Positions 34,376-43,998 of a DNA stretch of 64,000 nt are shown piece after piece (position 1 is the stretch's first letter; each line of letters begins with the position of its first letter). The DNA lies in contig NZ_CP013386.1 in the NCBI RefSeq assembly GCF_001523745.2, positions 3,100,001-3,164,000 on the forward strand. The letters run 5' to 3'. A model generated the notes under the pieces. That model was not told where the DNA came from, searched no databases, and worked only from the letters and a program-made list of their open reading frames with translations. The DNA is from Burkholderia mayonis. GTDB lineage: Bacteria; Pseudomonadota; Gammaproteobacteria; Burkholderiales; Burkholderiaceae. The translations under genes and the position numbers were made by a program.

Positions 34376-36739
34376 TCACGCCCCCGTCAGCGCCGCACGC
34401 ACGGCCTGCACCGCACGCAGAATCGACTCGCCCGTCGCGGGCGCGGCGAGCGGCGGATCGATCGCATGATCGCCGACCGCCGCGATCGCGTCGCGGATCG
34501 CGAAGAACACCGAGAACGGCAGCAACAATGGCGGCTCGCCGACCGCCTTCGACCGGTGGATGCTGTCCTCCGCATTGCGGTTGTCGAACAGCTTCACGCG
34601 GAAATCCGGCGGGCAGTCGTTGACGGTCGGGATCTTGTACGTCGACGGCGCGCGCGTCATCAGCTCGCCGCCGTCGTTCCACCACAGCTCTTCGGTCGTC
34701 AGCCAGCCCATCCCCTGGATGAACGCGCCCTCGATCTGCCCGATGTCGATCGCCGGATTCAGCGACGCGCCGACGTCGTGCAGCGCATCGGCGCGCAGCA
34801 CGCGCATCTCGCCCGTCAGCGTGTCGACGACGACTTCCGACACCGCCGCGCCATACGCGTAGTAGAAGAACGGCCGCCCGCGCAGCGTCGCCTGATCCCA
34901 GTGCAGCTTCGGCGTCGCGTAGAAGCCGTCCGACCACAGCTGCACGCGCGCGCGATACGCGTGCGCGACGACTTCCGCAAACGGCACGACGGCGTCGCCG
35001 ACGCGCACTTCGTCGTGCGCGAAGCGCACGTCGGCCGCGCTCGCCGCACCGTTGCCGAAGCGCTCGGCCGCGAACGCGGCGAGCCGTTCGCGCAACTGCC
35101 GCGCGGCGTCCTGCGCGGCCTTGCCGTTCAGATCGGAGCCCGTCGACGCCGCGGTCGCCGACGTGTTCGCGACCTTGCTCGTGTCGGTCGCCGTCGCGCG
35201 GATTCGCCCGAAGCCGACGCCGAGCTCGTGCGCGACGACCTGCGCGACCTTCGTGTTGAGCCCCTGGCCCATCTCGGTGCCGCCGTGGTTCACGAGGATC
35301 GAGCCGTCGGTATAGATGTGGACGAGCGCGCCCGCCTGATTGAAATGCGTGACGTTGAACGCGATGCCGAACTTCACCGGCGTGAGCGCGATGCCCTTCT
35401 TCAGCACCGGGCTCGACGCGTTGAACGCGCGCGTCGCCGCGCGGCGCGCGCGGTATTCGCTCGTCGCCTCGAGCTCGGCGATCAGCTCGTGCAGCACGTT
35501 GTCCTCGACCGTCTGCCCGTACGGCGTCACGTTGCGCTCCGTCTTGCCGTACAGATTCGCGCGGCGCACGTCGAGCGGATCGCGGCCGAGCGAGCGCGCG
35601 ACGCTGTCGATGATGTATTCGATCGCGAACGCGCCCTGCGGGCCGCCGAAGCCGCGGAACGCGGTGTTCGACTGCGTGTTCGTCTTTCCGCAGCGACCGA
35701 CGATCGACACGTCGGGCAGCCAGTACGCGTTGTCGAAGTGGCACACCGCGCGCGTCATCACGGGCCCCGACAGATCGGCGGAGAAGCCGCAGCGCGACGT
35801 CATGTCGACCGAGACGCCTTCGATCACGCCCGCGTCGTCGAAGCCGACGTCGTAGCGGTAATGGAAGTCGTGCCGCTTGCCGGTGATCATCATGTCGTCG
35901 TCGCGATCGGGACGCAGCTTCACCGGGCATTGCAGCTTCCACGCGGCGAGCGCCGCGCAGCACGCGAACAGGCCCGATTGCGATTCCTTGCCGCCGAAGC
36001 CGCCGCCCATCCGCCGGCATTCGACGAGCACGTCATGCGACGCGAGCCCGAGCACGCGCGCGACGAGATGCTGCATCTCGCTCGGGTGCTGCGTCGAGCT
36101 GTAGACGTGCATCGCGCCGTCTTCCTTCGGCACCGCGTAAGCGATCTGCCCTTCGAGATAGAACTGCTCCTGGCCGCCCAACGTCAGCTCGCCCGCGCAG
36201 CGATGCGCGGCGCGCGCGATCTGCGCGGCCGCGTCGCCGCGCGCGAGCTTCATCGGCGGGATCACGTACGAGCCGGCCGCGCGCGCGGCCTGCGCGCTCA
36301 GGACCGCCGGCAGCGCGTCGTATTCGATCTGCGCGCGGCGTGCGGCCGCGCGCGCCGCGTCGTGCGACGTCGCGACGACGACGAACATCGGCTGCCCGAC
36401 GTACTGGACGACGCCGTCGGCAAGCACCGGATCGTCGTGAACGATCGGCCCGCAATCGTTGACGCCCGGAATGTCGGCGGCGGTCAGCACGGCGACGACG
36501 CCCGCCGCCGCGCGCACCGCGTCGAGCCGCATCGACACGATCTTCGCGTGCGGCTTCGCGGAGAGGCCGAGCGCCGCGTGCAGCGTGCCCGCGACGAGCG
36601 GAATGTCGTCGGTGTAGGTCGCGCGCCCGCTCACGTGCAGATGCGCGGATTCGTGCGGACGCGACACGCGGACTTGCTTGAACGCGTCGCGCTCGGCGTC
36701 GGCGGCGATGCTCAGGAAAGGTTCGGCTTGCTGATTCAT
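34376..36739 (-). CDS. xdhB: Xanthine dehydrogenase, molybdenum-binding subunit
   Basis: A 787-residue large subunit. Cofactor-binding loops are intact: MGGGFGGKESQSG near 250, TAFRGFGGPQGAFAIEY near 360, VNHGGTEMGQGLNTKVAQ near 490-510, and KAVGEPPLLLPFSVFFAIRD near 740 carrying the catalytic Glu. It oxidises hypoxanthine and xanthine to urate with the XdhA subunit. The gene is 29 bp downstream of xdhA. The ATG at 36739 begins MNQQAEPFLSIA; the open frame continuing upstream overlaps xdhA and is not used. The usual third gene xdhC is missing behind it. Confidence 0.95.
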   Translation of the reverse strand: MNQQAEPFLSIAADAERDAFKQVRVSRPHESAHLHVSGRATYTDDIPLVAGTLHAALGLSAKPHAKIVSMRLDAVRAAAGVVAVLTAADIPGVNDCGPIVHDDPVLADGVVQYVGQPMFVVVATSHDAARAAARRAQIEYDALPAVLSAQAARAAGSYVIPPMKLARGDAAAQIARAAHRCAGELTLGGQEQFYLEGQIAYAVPKEDGAMHVYSSTQHPSEMQHLVARVLGLASHDVLVECRRMGGGFGGKESQSGLFACCAALAAWKLQCPVKLRPDRDDDMMITGKRHDFHYRYDVGFDDAGVIEGVSVDMTSRCGFSADLSGPVMTRAVCHFDNAYWLPDVSIVGRCGKTNTQSNTAFRGFGGPQGAFAIEYIIDSVARSLGRDPLDVRRANLYGKTERNVTPYGQTVEDNVLHELIAELEATSEYRARRAATRAFNASSPVLKKGIALTPVKFGIAFNVTHFNQAGALVHIYTDGSILVNHGGTEMGQGLNTKVAQVVAHELGVGFGRIRATATDTSKVANTSATAASTGSDLNGKAAQDAARQLRERLAAFAAERFGNGAASAADVRFAHDEVRVGDAVVPFAEVVAHAYRARVQLWSDGFYATPKLHWDQATLRGRPFFYYAYGAAVSEVVVDTLTGEMRVLRADALHDVGASLNPAIDIGQIEGAFIQGMGWLTTEELWWNDGGELMTRAPSTYKIPTVNDCPPDFRVKLFDNRNAEDSIHRSKAVGEPPLLLPFSVFFAIRDAIAAVGDHAIDPPLAAPATGESILRAVQAVRAALTGA

Positions 36740-36768
36740 GATGCGATGCTCCGCTTCGCGTCGATCGG

Positions 36769-38286
36769 TCAGGAGGCGGCCGGCTCGGCGGCGACTTCGC
36801 GCACGTTCACTGCCGCGGCGGGCAGCGGATCGTGCGGGCGGGTCTCCAGCCAGAAGCGGTACAACAGGTTCTTCGCGGTCTCGATCCGGTACGCGCTCGA
36901 CGCGCGCATGTCGGTGAGCGGCGCGTAGTCGTTCTCGAGCGCGCGCATTGCCGCGAGCGCGGCGGCTTCGTCCCAGACGGCGTCGGCAAGCACGGCCTCC
37001 GCGTGCGGCGCGCGCTTCGGTGTCGCAGCCATCCCGCCGAACGCGATGCGCGGCGCGCGGATCGACTCGCCGTCCACGACGCACGCGAATGCCGCGCAGA
37101 CGGCCGAGATGTCGGAGTCGAAGCGTTTCGACAGCTTGTATGTGCGGAATCGCAGGTTCGCGCGCGCGCCGGCGCGCTTTGGCACCTTCAATGCAACGAC
37201 GAGCTCGTGCTCGGCCATGTTTTTCCTCTGATAGCCGAGATACAGATCCTCGAGCGGCAGCTCGCGCGTCGCGTCGCCGCCGCGCAGTACGATGCGCGCG
37301 CCGAGCGCGATGAGGCCGGGCATCGAATCGCCGATCGGCGAGCCGTTCGCGACGTTGCCGCCCATCGTCCCCGCGTTGCGGATCGGCAGCGACGCGAAGC
37401 GCTTCCACATCTCGGTCAGCTCCGGATAGTGCGCCGCGAGCGCCGCATACGCGGCCTCGACCGTCGCGCCCGCGCCGATCTCGATCCAGTCGTCGTCCTC
37501 GGCGATCCGACGCAGCTCGGCCACCTGGCCGACGTAGATCACGTCACCCAGATCCCGGAGCTGCTTCGTCACCCACAGGCCGACGTCCGTGCTGCCCGCG
37601 AGCACGCGCGCCAACGGCTTGTCGGCCTTCAGCCGCGCAAGCGCGTCGAGCGTGCGCGGCGCGTCGAACGAGCGGCCCGCGTGCTCGTAGTGAAACGTGT
37701 CGTCGCGGCGCAGCGACGCGAGCATGCGCGCGAGCGCGGCGACGTCGACGGGAGCCTTCGGCGGCGGCGCGTCGAACATCCGCACCGCCGCGTCGACGAT
37801 CGGCCGGTAGCCGGTGCAGCGGCACAGGTTGCCCGTCAGCGCGTCGGCGATCTCGGCGCGCGGCGGCGGCGTCCGGCCGGCGCGCTGCGCGTCGTGCCCG
37901 TGCTTTTCGTACAGCGCCCACATCGACATCGCGAAGCCCGGCGTGCAGAAGCCGCACTGCGAGCCGTGGCATTCGACGAGCGCGTCCTGCGCCGGATGCA
38001 GCGTGCCGTCCGGCTGGCGCAAGTCCTCGACCGTGAAAAGCGCGCGGCCGTCGAGCGTCGGCAGGAACTGGATGCACGCGTTGACTGCCTTGAAATCGAC
38101 GCCGCCCGCGTCGTTCAGCTCGCCGACGACGACCGTGCACGCGCCGCAGTCGCCTTCCGCGCAGCCCTCCTTCGTGCCGGTGCAATGCGCGTCCTCGCGC
38201 AGATACTGGAGCACCGTGCGGGTGATGTTCGCGCCGCGGACTTCGCGGATCGCCTGGCGATGATAGAAACGGATCGGCTCACTCAT
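36769..38286 (-). CDS. xdhA: Xanthine dehydrogenase, FeS/FAD subunit
   Basis: A 505-residue small subunit. Two [2Fe-2S] domains: C-x4-C-x2-C (EGCAEGDCGACTVVV, residues about 41-55) and the CGFCTPGFAMSMWAL / LCRCTGYRPIVDA pair near 110-160. The FAD domain follows from about residue 215 (VLAGSTDVGLWVTKQL, and NAGTMGGNVANGSPIGDSMP with the isoalloxazine-contacting Gly-rich loop). It passes electrons from XdhB to NAD. It heads the xdhAB operon and is divergent from the MFS carrier at 38566; the 279-bp gap contains a possible minus-strand TATAAA near 38440. Confidence 0.95.
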   Translation of the reverse strand: MSEPIRFYHRQAIREVRGANITRTVLQYLREDAHCTGTKEGCAEGDCGACTVVVGELNDAGGVDFKAVNACIQFLPTLDGRALFTVEDLRQPDGTLHPAQDALVECHGSQCGFCTPGFAMSMWALYEKHGHDAQRAGRTPPPRAEIADALTGNLCRCTGYRPIVDAAVRMFDAPPPKAPVDVAALARMLASLRRDDTFHYEHAGRSFDAPRTLDALARLKADKPLARVLAGSTDVGLWVTKQLRDLGDVIYVGQVAELRRIAEDDDWIEIGAGATVEAAYAALAAHYPELTEMWKRFASLPIRNAGTMGGNVANGSPIGDSMPGLIALGARIVLRGGDATRELPLEDLYLGYQRKNMAEHELVVALKVPKRAGARANLRFRTYKLSKRFDSDISAVCAAFACVVDGESIRAPRIAFGGMAATPKRAPHAEAVLADAVWDEAAALAAMRALENDYAPLTDMRASSAYRIETAKNLLYRFWLETRPHDPLPAAAVNVREVAAEPAAS

Positions 38287-38565
38287 GTCGCGTCGGTCTC
38301 GAAAATGGGGACATGCTCGGACGATGGCGGCGCGTGCAGCGCCGAGCCGGCGCGCAGACGGCCGCAGCAGCCGTCGTCATCACAATTCGCACGCTATCAC
38401 CGTCAAATTCCGGAACCCATAGCCGACCGCGCATGCGGTTTATATCACTGCGGCGATATCCCGCTTTACACACTGTTTAACTAAGCAGTACCTGCAAGAA
38501 AACCGGTTTCATGTAAAAATTCGGCTTCCGCATCAAATGGATGCGCGTCTTCGTTCCGTCCCCCA

Positions 38566-39780
38566 ATGTCCGCCGATTCCGCCCCTTCCCCGCGCAGCGC
38601 GTTCGCCACGACGCTGCAGATCGTCTCCGTCGTATCGTTCACGTTCGTCTGCTACCTGACCATCGGACTGCCGCTCGCGGTGTTGCCGGGCTTCGTGCAT
38701 GACGAGCTCGGCTTTTCCGCGATCGTCGCGGGCGCGGCGATCAGCGTGCAGTATTTCGCAACGCTCGCGTCGCGGCCGCTCGCCGGTCGCTGCGCGGACA
38801 CGCTAGGCCCGAAGCGCACCGTGCTGCGCGGGCTCGCCGCGTGCGGCGCGAGCGGCGCGCTGCTGCTTTCGGCGTTCGCGTTCGCGCGCTGGCCGGCCGC
38901 GAGCATCGTGCTGCTCGTCGCGAGCCGGCTCGTGCTCGGCGTCGGCGAGAGTCTCGTCGGCACGGGCGCGATCCTGTGGGGGATCGGCCGCGTCGGCACT
39001 GCGCACAACGCACGCGTGATCTCGTGGAACGGCATCGCAACGTACGGCGCACTCGCGATCGGCGCGCCCGTCGGCGTCGCGATCTCGCATGCGCTGATTC
39101 CCGCCGTGCTCGGCGTGCTCGTGATCGCGCTCGCCGGCGGCGGCTACTATCTCGCGCGGCTGATCGCGCCCGTGCCGCTCGTGCACGGCGAACGGATGTC
39201 GTATGCGAGCGTGCTCACCCGCGTGCTGCCGCATGGCCTCGGTCTCGCGCTCGGCTCGGCCGGCTTCGGCTCGATCGCGACCTTCATCACGCTCTACTAC
39301 GCCGAACGCCACTGGCCGAACGCGGCGCTGTCGCTGACCGTGTTCGGCACGCTCTTCATCGGCGCGCGCCTGTTGTTCGCGAATACGATCAAAACACACG
39401 GCGGATTCCGCGTCGCGATCGTGTCGTTCGCGTTCGAATGCGCGGGCCTCCTGATGCTGTGGCTCGCGCCCGTGCCGCACGTCGCGCTCGTCGGCGCGGC
39501 GCTGACGGGCTTCGGTTTCGCGCTGATCTTCCCCGCGCTCGGCGTCGAGGCGGTCGCGCTCGTGCCGCCCGCGAGTCGCGGCGCGGCGCTGTCCGCGTAT
39601 TCGGTGTTCCTCGATCTGTCGCTCGGGATCACGGGGCCGCTTGCCGGCTACGTCGCCGGCGCGTTCGGCTATCCGCAGGTGTTCCTGTGCGCGGCCGTCG
39701 CGGCGGCGGCGGGCGTCGCGCTGTCGACGGCGCTGTATCAGTGGCAGGCGCGCCTGTCCGGCAGCGGCGCGGCCGCCTAG
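38566..39780 (+). CDS. MFS transporter, YfcJ/YhhS-like
   Basis: A 404-residue 12-helix carrier. Motif A ([20 protein letters not shown]) follows helix 2, and the C-terminal half repeats it weakly. [33 protein letters not shown] in two parts near residues 320-350 resembles the arabinose/YhhS-like subfamily. Substrate unknown. Divergent from xdhA and followed by an AraC remnant in the same reading frame directly after the TAG stop at 39778-39780. A role in purine or purine-derived transport is possible from context but not supported by motif. Confidence 0.85.
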   Translation: MSADSAPSPRSAFATTLQIVSVVSFTFVCYLTIGLPLAVLPGFVHDELGFSAIVAGAAISVQYFATLASRPLAGRCADTLGPKRTVLRGLAACGASGALLLSAFAFARWPAASIVLLVASRLVLGVGESLVGTGAILWGIGRVGTAHNARVISWNGIATYGALAIGAPVGVAISHALIPAVLGVLVIALAGGGYYLARLIAPVPLVHGERMSYASVLTRVLPHGLGLALGSAGFGSIATFITLYYAERHWPNAALSLTVFGTLFIGARLLFANTIKTHGGFRVAIVSFAFECAGLLMLWLAPVPHVALVGAALTGFGFALIFPALGVEAVALVPPASRGAALSAYSVFLDLSLGITGPLAGYVAGAFGYPQVFLCAAVAAAAGVALSTALYQWQARLSGSGAAA

Positions 39781-40017
39781 CGGTCCGAATACCACTTCTC
39801 GCGAATGTTCCGCGTATCGTTCGGCCGCGCGCCGCACACGTGGATCGCGCAGCAGCGCCTCGCGCGAGCGCGCACGCTGCTGCGCACGACTTCGCTTCCG
39901 CTCGCGCAGGTCGCCGCGCAGTGCGGCTACGCGAACGCCGCGCACTTCAGCCACCGCTTCCGCGACACGCACAGTGCAACGCCGGGCGCATACCGGCGGG
40001 CGATGCAGGCCGCCTAG
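39781..40017 (+). pseudogene. AraC-family regulator remnant (C-terminal HTH only)
   Basis: The frame directly after the MFS stop reads SEYHFSRMFRVSFGRAPHTW and continues IAQQRLARARTLLRTTSLPL, then AQVAAQCGYANAAHFSHRFR and TPGAYRRAM: the second half of an AraC/XylS DNA-binding domain, complete from the first recognition helix onward. The N-terminal ligand domain and first part of the HTH are missing. The first ATG in frame is at 39805 (70 codons), with no ribosome site. It sits 24 bp from the end of the convergent aminotransferase gene. It is most simply a decayed regulator that lost its 5' end, although a small translated HTH protein cannot be excluded. Confidence 0.8.
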
Positions 40018-40041
40018 GCGGCCCGCGCATTTGCGCTCACG

Positions 40042-41256
40042 TCACTCGCCGCGCCCCGACAGCGCCTGCTCGAGCGCCGCGACGCCCGCCGGCAGATCGA
40101 CGGACACCTTCAGATCGACCATCGTGCGGCCGAACGCATGCAGCGTGCGGAACAGGTTGTGCTCGCGGCACTGCTCGCCCATCTGGCCGATCCGCACGAT
40201 CGGCAGGCCGAACGAGCCCGAAATCTCGACCTGATACTGCTTCGAGATGTGCCCGCAGATGAGCCCCGGCGTGAGACCTTCCGGCACCGCGATGCCGACG
40301 ACCGAATTCAGCCGGCACGACTGGGGCGCGTAGAGCTCGAGCCCCATCCCCATAACCCCCGCCTGCAGCGCGAGGGAGCAGCGCAGATGGCGCGCGTAGC
40401 GGTTCTCGAGCGTCTCCGCGCAAACGAGCCGCAGCGCCTCGTGCAGCGCGAGCACGCCGGACACGGGCGCCGTGTAGTGGTAGCCGGCGTTGTGCCAGAA
40501 GTGCTCGGCGAGCGCCATGTCGAGGCACCAGTGCGTGTTCGGCTCCGGGCGGCTCTTCATCCGCTCCCACGCAGCGTCGGAGAACGCGATCAGCGACACG
40601 CCCGGAATCGACGACAGCCCCTTTTGCCCCCCCGTGATCACGGCGTCGATGCCCCACGCATCCATGTCGAGCGGCATCGTCGACAGCGTGCAGACCGCGT
40701 CGACGACGACGAGCGCGCCTGCCGTCTTGGCGATCGCCGCGATTTCCTTCAGATGGCGGTTCCAGACGGTGTTCGACGTCTCGCCATGGACGATCGTGAC
40801 GATCTCCGGGCGCTCGCGCGCGATCGCGCCGGCGATTTCGTCGAGGCTCGCGACGGAACGGTCGGGCACGTCGATCGTCGCGACGTCCGCGCCGACGCGC
40901 GTCGCCATCTCGGCCATCCGCGCGCTGAAAAAGCCGTTCTTGATCGACAGCACCTTGGCGCCGCGCCACGCGAGATTCGAGATCGCCATCTCCATCGCGG
41001 CGGAGCCGGGGCCCGCGACGCCCAACACCCACTTCGTGCGCGTCTGGAACACGTAGCGCGCCATTTCCTTCACCTGCTCGATGATCTTCGCCATCGTCGC
41101 GCCCAGATGGTTGATCACGATCGTGTTCGCCTTCGCGACCGCGGCCGGGATCGGCACGGGACCGGCGCCCATCATGAGGAGCGGTTCTTCGGGCAGGATC
41201 GCGTCGAGCGGAACGACGACGGGACAGGGAATCGGCGAGTAATCGGTCGTGGACAT
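40042..41256 (-). CDS. Class V aminotransferase (alanine/ureidoglycine-glyoxylate type)
   Basis: A 404-residue PLP enzyme. The alanine-glyoxylate group signature is clear: PLLMMGAGPVPIPAAVAKAN at the start, VLGVAGPGSAAMEMAISNL, IVTIVHGETSNTVWNRHLKE, and ITGGQKGLSSIPG with the Schiff-base Lys near residue 210. The group includes serine-glyoxylate and (S)-ureidoglycine-glyoxylate transaminases. The nearness of xdhAB favours a purine-catabolic PucG-like role, by inference. An IS element is inserted 4 bp from the start codon, between gene and promoter, so expression is probably lost or altered unless the IS supplies a promoter. Confidence 0.85.
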   Translation of the reverse strand: MSTTDYSPIPCPVVVPLDAILPEEPLLMMGAGPVPIPAAVAKANTIVINHLGATMAKIIEQVKEMARYVFQTRTKWVLGVAGPGSAAMEMAISNLAWRGAKVLSIKNGFFSARMAEMATRVGADVATIDVPDRSVASLDEIAGAIARERPEIVTIVHGETSNTVWNRHLKEIAAIAKTAGALVVVDAVCTLSTMPLDMDAWGIDAVITGGQKGLSSIPGVSLIAFSDAAWERMKSRPEPNTHWCLDMALAEHFWHNAGYHYTAPVSGVLALHEALRLVCAETLENRYARHLRCSLALQAGVMGMGLELYAPQSCRLNSVVGIAVPEGLTPGLICGHISKQYQVEISGSFGLPIVRIGQMGEQCREHNLFRTLHAFGRTMVDLKVSVDLPAGVAALEQALSGRGE

Positions 41257-41262
41257 GGGCTA

Positions 41263-42075
41263 TGGCGTGTTCACACTACATTGATTTAAGGTTATGCTTC
41301 GGGGATGGAAATCTCCGAAGCCCAATACAAACAGATCGAACATTGCCTGCCGCGACAGCGAGGCAATGTGAGCCTGCCGAACCTGCAAGTGCTCAACGCG
41401 ATCCTCTATGTTGCTGAGCACGGATGTAAATGGCGCGGCCTGCCGCCACGTTTCGGTCGCTGGCATACGATCTACACGCGCATGAATCGTTGGTCTCGCA
41501 ACGGCGTACTGGACCGAGTGTTCACGGAGTTGCAGCGCGCACAGATTATTCGCGTCCGAATTGAAGCGGTATCGCTGGATAGCACGATCGTGAAGGTTCA
41601 TCCTGACGGCACCGGTGCGTTAAAAAAAATGGACCCCAAGCTATCGGCAAGTCCCGTGGAGGATGGACAACCAAGATTCATATGGTTGCCGCGGATGCTC
41701 GAACAGCCATAACGTTCGCACTGTCGCCCGGTCAAGCCGGCGATGCGCCGCACGGACGTGCACTGCTCGAGCGCCTGGGACCGCCGAATCGGCCGCTGCA
41801 CCTGCTGATGGACAAGGCGTACGAAGGTAACGAAACCCGACAGCTCGCGCTCGATCTCGGTTTCATCCCGGTCGTTCCTCCGTTGAGCACGCGCGTCGAG
41901 CCTTGGGAGTACGACCGGGAAATGTACAAACGTCGCAACGAAGTCGAGCGGCTGTTCCGTCGATTGAAGGGCTTTCGTCGCATCTTCTCGCGCTTCGACA
42001 AACTCGATCTGATGTTCATTGCCTTTATCAACTTCGCCCTGATTGTCGAAGCCCTTCGATAGTGTGAACACGCCC
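41263..42075 (+). mobile_element. IS5-family (IS427-like) insertion sequence
   Basis: An 813-bp element. Its ends carry the perfect 15-bp inverted repeat GGCGTGTTCACACTA (41264-41278 and 42060-42074). The outermost base differs (T left, G right). TA is duplicated just outside (41261-41262 and 42076-42077), as expected of IS427-type elements. It encodes one transposase read through a -1 frameshift. The left end lies 4 bp upstream of the aminotransferase start codon. Confidence 0.92.
41305..42062 (+). CDS. IS5-family DDE transposase with -1 frameshift
   Basis: Two overlapping frames form one DDE transposase of about 252 residues. Frame A (41305-41712) starts MEISEAQYKQIEHCLPRQRG and carries the first Asp in SLDSTIVKVHPDGTGALKK. 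At a run of eight A residues (41622-41629) a -1 shift gives AIGKSRGGWTTKIHMVAAD, then the second Asp in LMDKAYEGNETRQ and the Glu in YKRRNEVERLFRRLKGFRR. The A AAA AAA context is a standard slippery site. The stop is at 42060-42062, inside the right inverted repeat. It appears intact. Confidence 0.9.
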
Positions 42076-42077
42076 TA

Positions 42078-42971
42078 GGCGGAACAACAGGTTGAGAATG
42101 CGGTAATCGGTCGATCATTCCGCGAACCGTTGCAATGCGCAAGTGTTTTGATCGACGCGAGCTTCGGATGCGTGCGCGGCGCCAAGCAGCGCAACGACGC
42201 GGCCCCGCTGTTCGGCCCAGCCGCCGGCGGGCGGCCGAACGTCGCGGCGGACCGCCGGCCCGCCGCGCGGCGAGGCGGACGCCCGGCCTGTCGACTTCGA
42301 CAGGCCACCTGCGACGAATCCGGGCTTGACGCCCGCCGACCGCCCGGCATTCATCCGACCGTCCGTGCTTTTTTCGCGCGACGGCCTCGGAAAAATCCCG
42401 CCGCTTCCGCTCGAATAGGCCAAATCGGCATCCCCCTACTAAATCGAAAAATCATTCTTTGCAAGCCGAATCGTCAAACTTCCCGAAAAATCTTGCATTA
42501 ACCATTCGATGCAATGCAGCAAATTTATTTGTTCCGCACCGGAAAAGAACTGGTGACGGCATTGCAATTCACACACAAAAATCACCAAAAAAATACACCG
42601 CCGGCATCCTGCGCACGGCGCTCCGCACTCCGAACCAGCGGAGTCCCGGTTTGGAAACGGTACCGCGTCAGCCGCTCCGCGCGGCCGCCTCACCGGGATT
42701 AAAACCACTGCAACCATCGAATATCGCCCGCGCAAATCTCGGAATCGGTTCACACCCCATAAATCAGGTTCGACGAGACCGCCAGCCGATTTATTACATT
42801 CGGGATGAAATAATTATTTAGTTGACTGATGCAGTCAGCTTATTGAACAATTTGTCCAGCCTTCGATGATTTGACATTTAAGACAAGCCCTGTGCTGATC
42901 CGACAGCCTGCGGCTCGCCATGATCGAAGGCGTAAAACACAACATAATCATTTAATGGGCCAACGAAAGCT
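42078..42971. other. Long intergenic region between the IS and a LysR gene
   Basis: About 890 bp without a convincing gene. The first half is GC-rich with GC palindromic blocks near 42190-42300. From about 42420 to 42960 the sequence is AT-rich. The displaced promoter of the aminotransferase should lie near 42078-42200, read leftward. A perfect 6+3+6 dyad lies at 42823-42837, and the LysR promoter is probably within 42780-42960. Confidence 0.5.
42823..42837. promoter_or_regulatory. Dyad TGACTGATGCAGTCA upstream of LysR gene
   Basis: A perfect 6+3+6 inverted repeat 135 bp upstream of the LysR start codon in the AT-rich leader. It could be an operator or an mRNA hairpin; it does not have the T-N11-A form of a standard LysR box. 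Confidence 0.35.
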
Positions 42972-43952
42972 ATGAACCAAATCCAGACCATGCGTGTTTT
43001 CGTATGTGTTGCAGAACTGCAGAGCTTCCGGCGGGCGGCGCGGAAGCTCGGCGTATCGAATGCGCTCGTCACGCGTTCGATCGCGATGCTCGAAACCCAT
43101 CTGAACACGCGTCTCATCCATCGCACGACGCGCAATCTGTCGCTGACGGAAGCGGGCATCCGCTACCTCGACGGCTGCCGGGCGCTACTCGAGGAGTTCG
43201 ATCAGCTCGAGGCTTCCGTCGAGCGGGCGGTTCACGAGCCCGTCGGCACACTGCGCGTCGCCGTGTCCGGGTTGCTGTCGCCCGGCCGGGTCACTCCCCT
43301 CGTCGACAGCTACCGTCGTCAGTACCCGAAGGTGCGCGTACAGCTGACGCTGACCGAAGGTCCGCTCGACGTGATCGAAGCCGGCTATGACGCGGGCCTC
43401 GTCACGGGCGGCCGTCTCGACGGCAATCCAGCGCTGATCGGCCATCCGCTGATGCCGAACACGCTCGCGCTGTGCGCCGCGCCTTCGTATATCGAACGGC
43501 ACGGCGCGCCGCACCGTCCGGACGATCTCGTCCGCCATTCGTGCATCGCGCTGCCGGCCGACCAGCACTCGTCGACCTGGCGCTTCGTCGATCCGGACCA
43601 CTTCACGCACGTCGTGTCGCTGCAGCCCGTCTACACGGTCAACAGTGCGTCGATGGTGCGCGCGGCGACGCTCGCCGGCACCGGCATCTCGGTGCTGCCG
43701 GAAAGCTACATCGCTGACGCGCTCGAAAGCGGCGAGCTCGTGCGGATCCTCGGCGACTACCGGATCGACGATCCCGACACGCAGTTGTCGATCGTCTATC
43801 CGAACCGCCAGTTCCTGCCGGCGCGCACCCGCAGCTTCGTCGAGCACGCGCTGTACCACCTCGGCGGCCAGAAGACCGAAACGAACGGCCACTACTTCAT
43901 GCGCGAGGCCGGCACGGCCAAGCGTCCCGACGTCGTCGCCGGGCTCCAGTGA
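42972..43952 (+). CDS. LysR-family transcriptional regulator
   Basis: A 326-residue LTTR of the CrgA/AaeR-like type: HTH MRVFVCVAELQSFRRAARKL and GVSNALVTRSIAMLETHLNT, linker LSLTEAGIRYLDGCRALLEE, effector domain from GTLRVAVSGLLSPGRVTPLV. Family members of this type often regulate an adjacent dehydrogenase or efflux gene. It reads into the D-2-hydroxyacid dehydrogenase 46 bp downstream, so that gene may be co-transcribed. The ATG at 42972 begins the standard MNQIQTMRVFV. Confidence 0.9.
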   Translation: MNQIQTMRVFVCVAELQSFRRAARKLGVSNALVTRSIAMLETHLNTRLIHRTTRNLSLTEAGIRYLDGCRALLEEFDQLEASVERAVHEPVGTLRVAVSGLLSPGRVTPLVDSYRRQYPKVRVQLTLTEGPLDVIEAGYDAGLVTGGRLDGNPALIGHPLMPNTLALCAAPSYIERHGAPHRPDDLVRHSCIALPADQHSSTWRFVDPDHFTHVVSLQPVYTVNSASMVRAATLAGTGISVLPESYIADALESGELVRILGDYRIDDPDTQLSIVYPNRQFLPARTRSFVEHALYHLGGQKTETNGHYFMREAGTAKRPDVVAGLQ

Positions 43953-43998
43953 CGCCCGACTGAAGTAAACTGATGCGCACCTTTACCGGAGGCAAAGC

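Noticed and set aside
34172..36928. A 900-codon plus-strand frame antisense to xdhB
   Set aside because: Shadow of xdhB in the opposite strand, with low-complexity Arg/Val/Asp composition and no family features.
39781..40017. The AraC half-domain as a functional small regulator
   Set aside because: No ribosome site and only half of the DNA-binding domain is present, so a remnant is the simpler reading.
42190..42300. GC-rich palindromic blocks as a structured RNA or terminator
   Set aside because: The blocks are short GC repeats without a T-tract or a consistent long stem. Base composition alone explains them.
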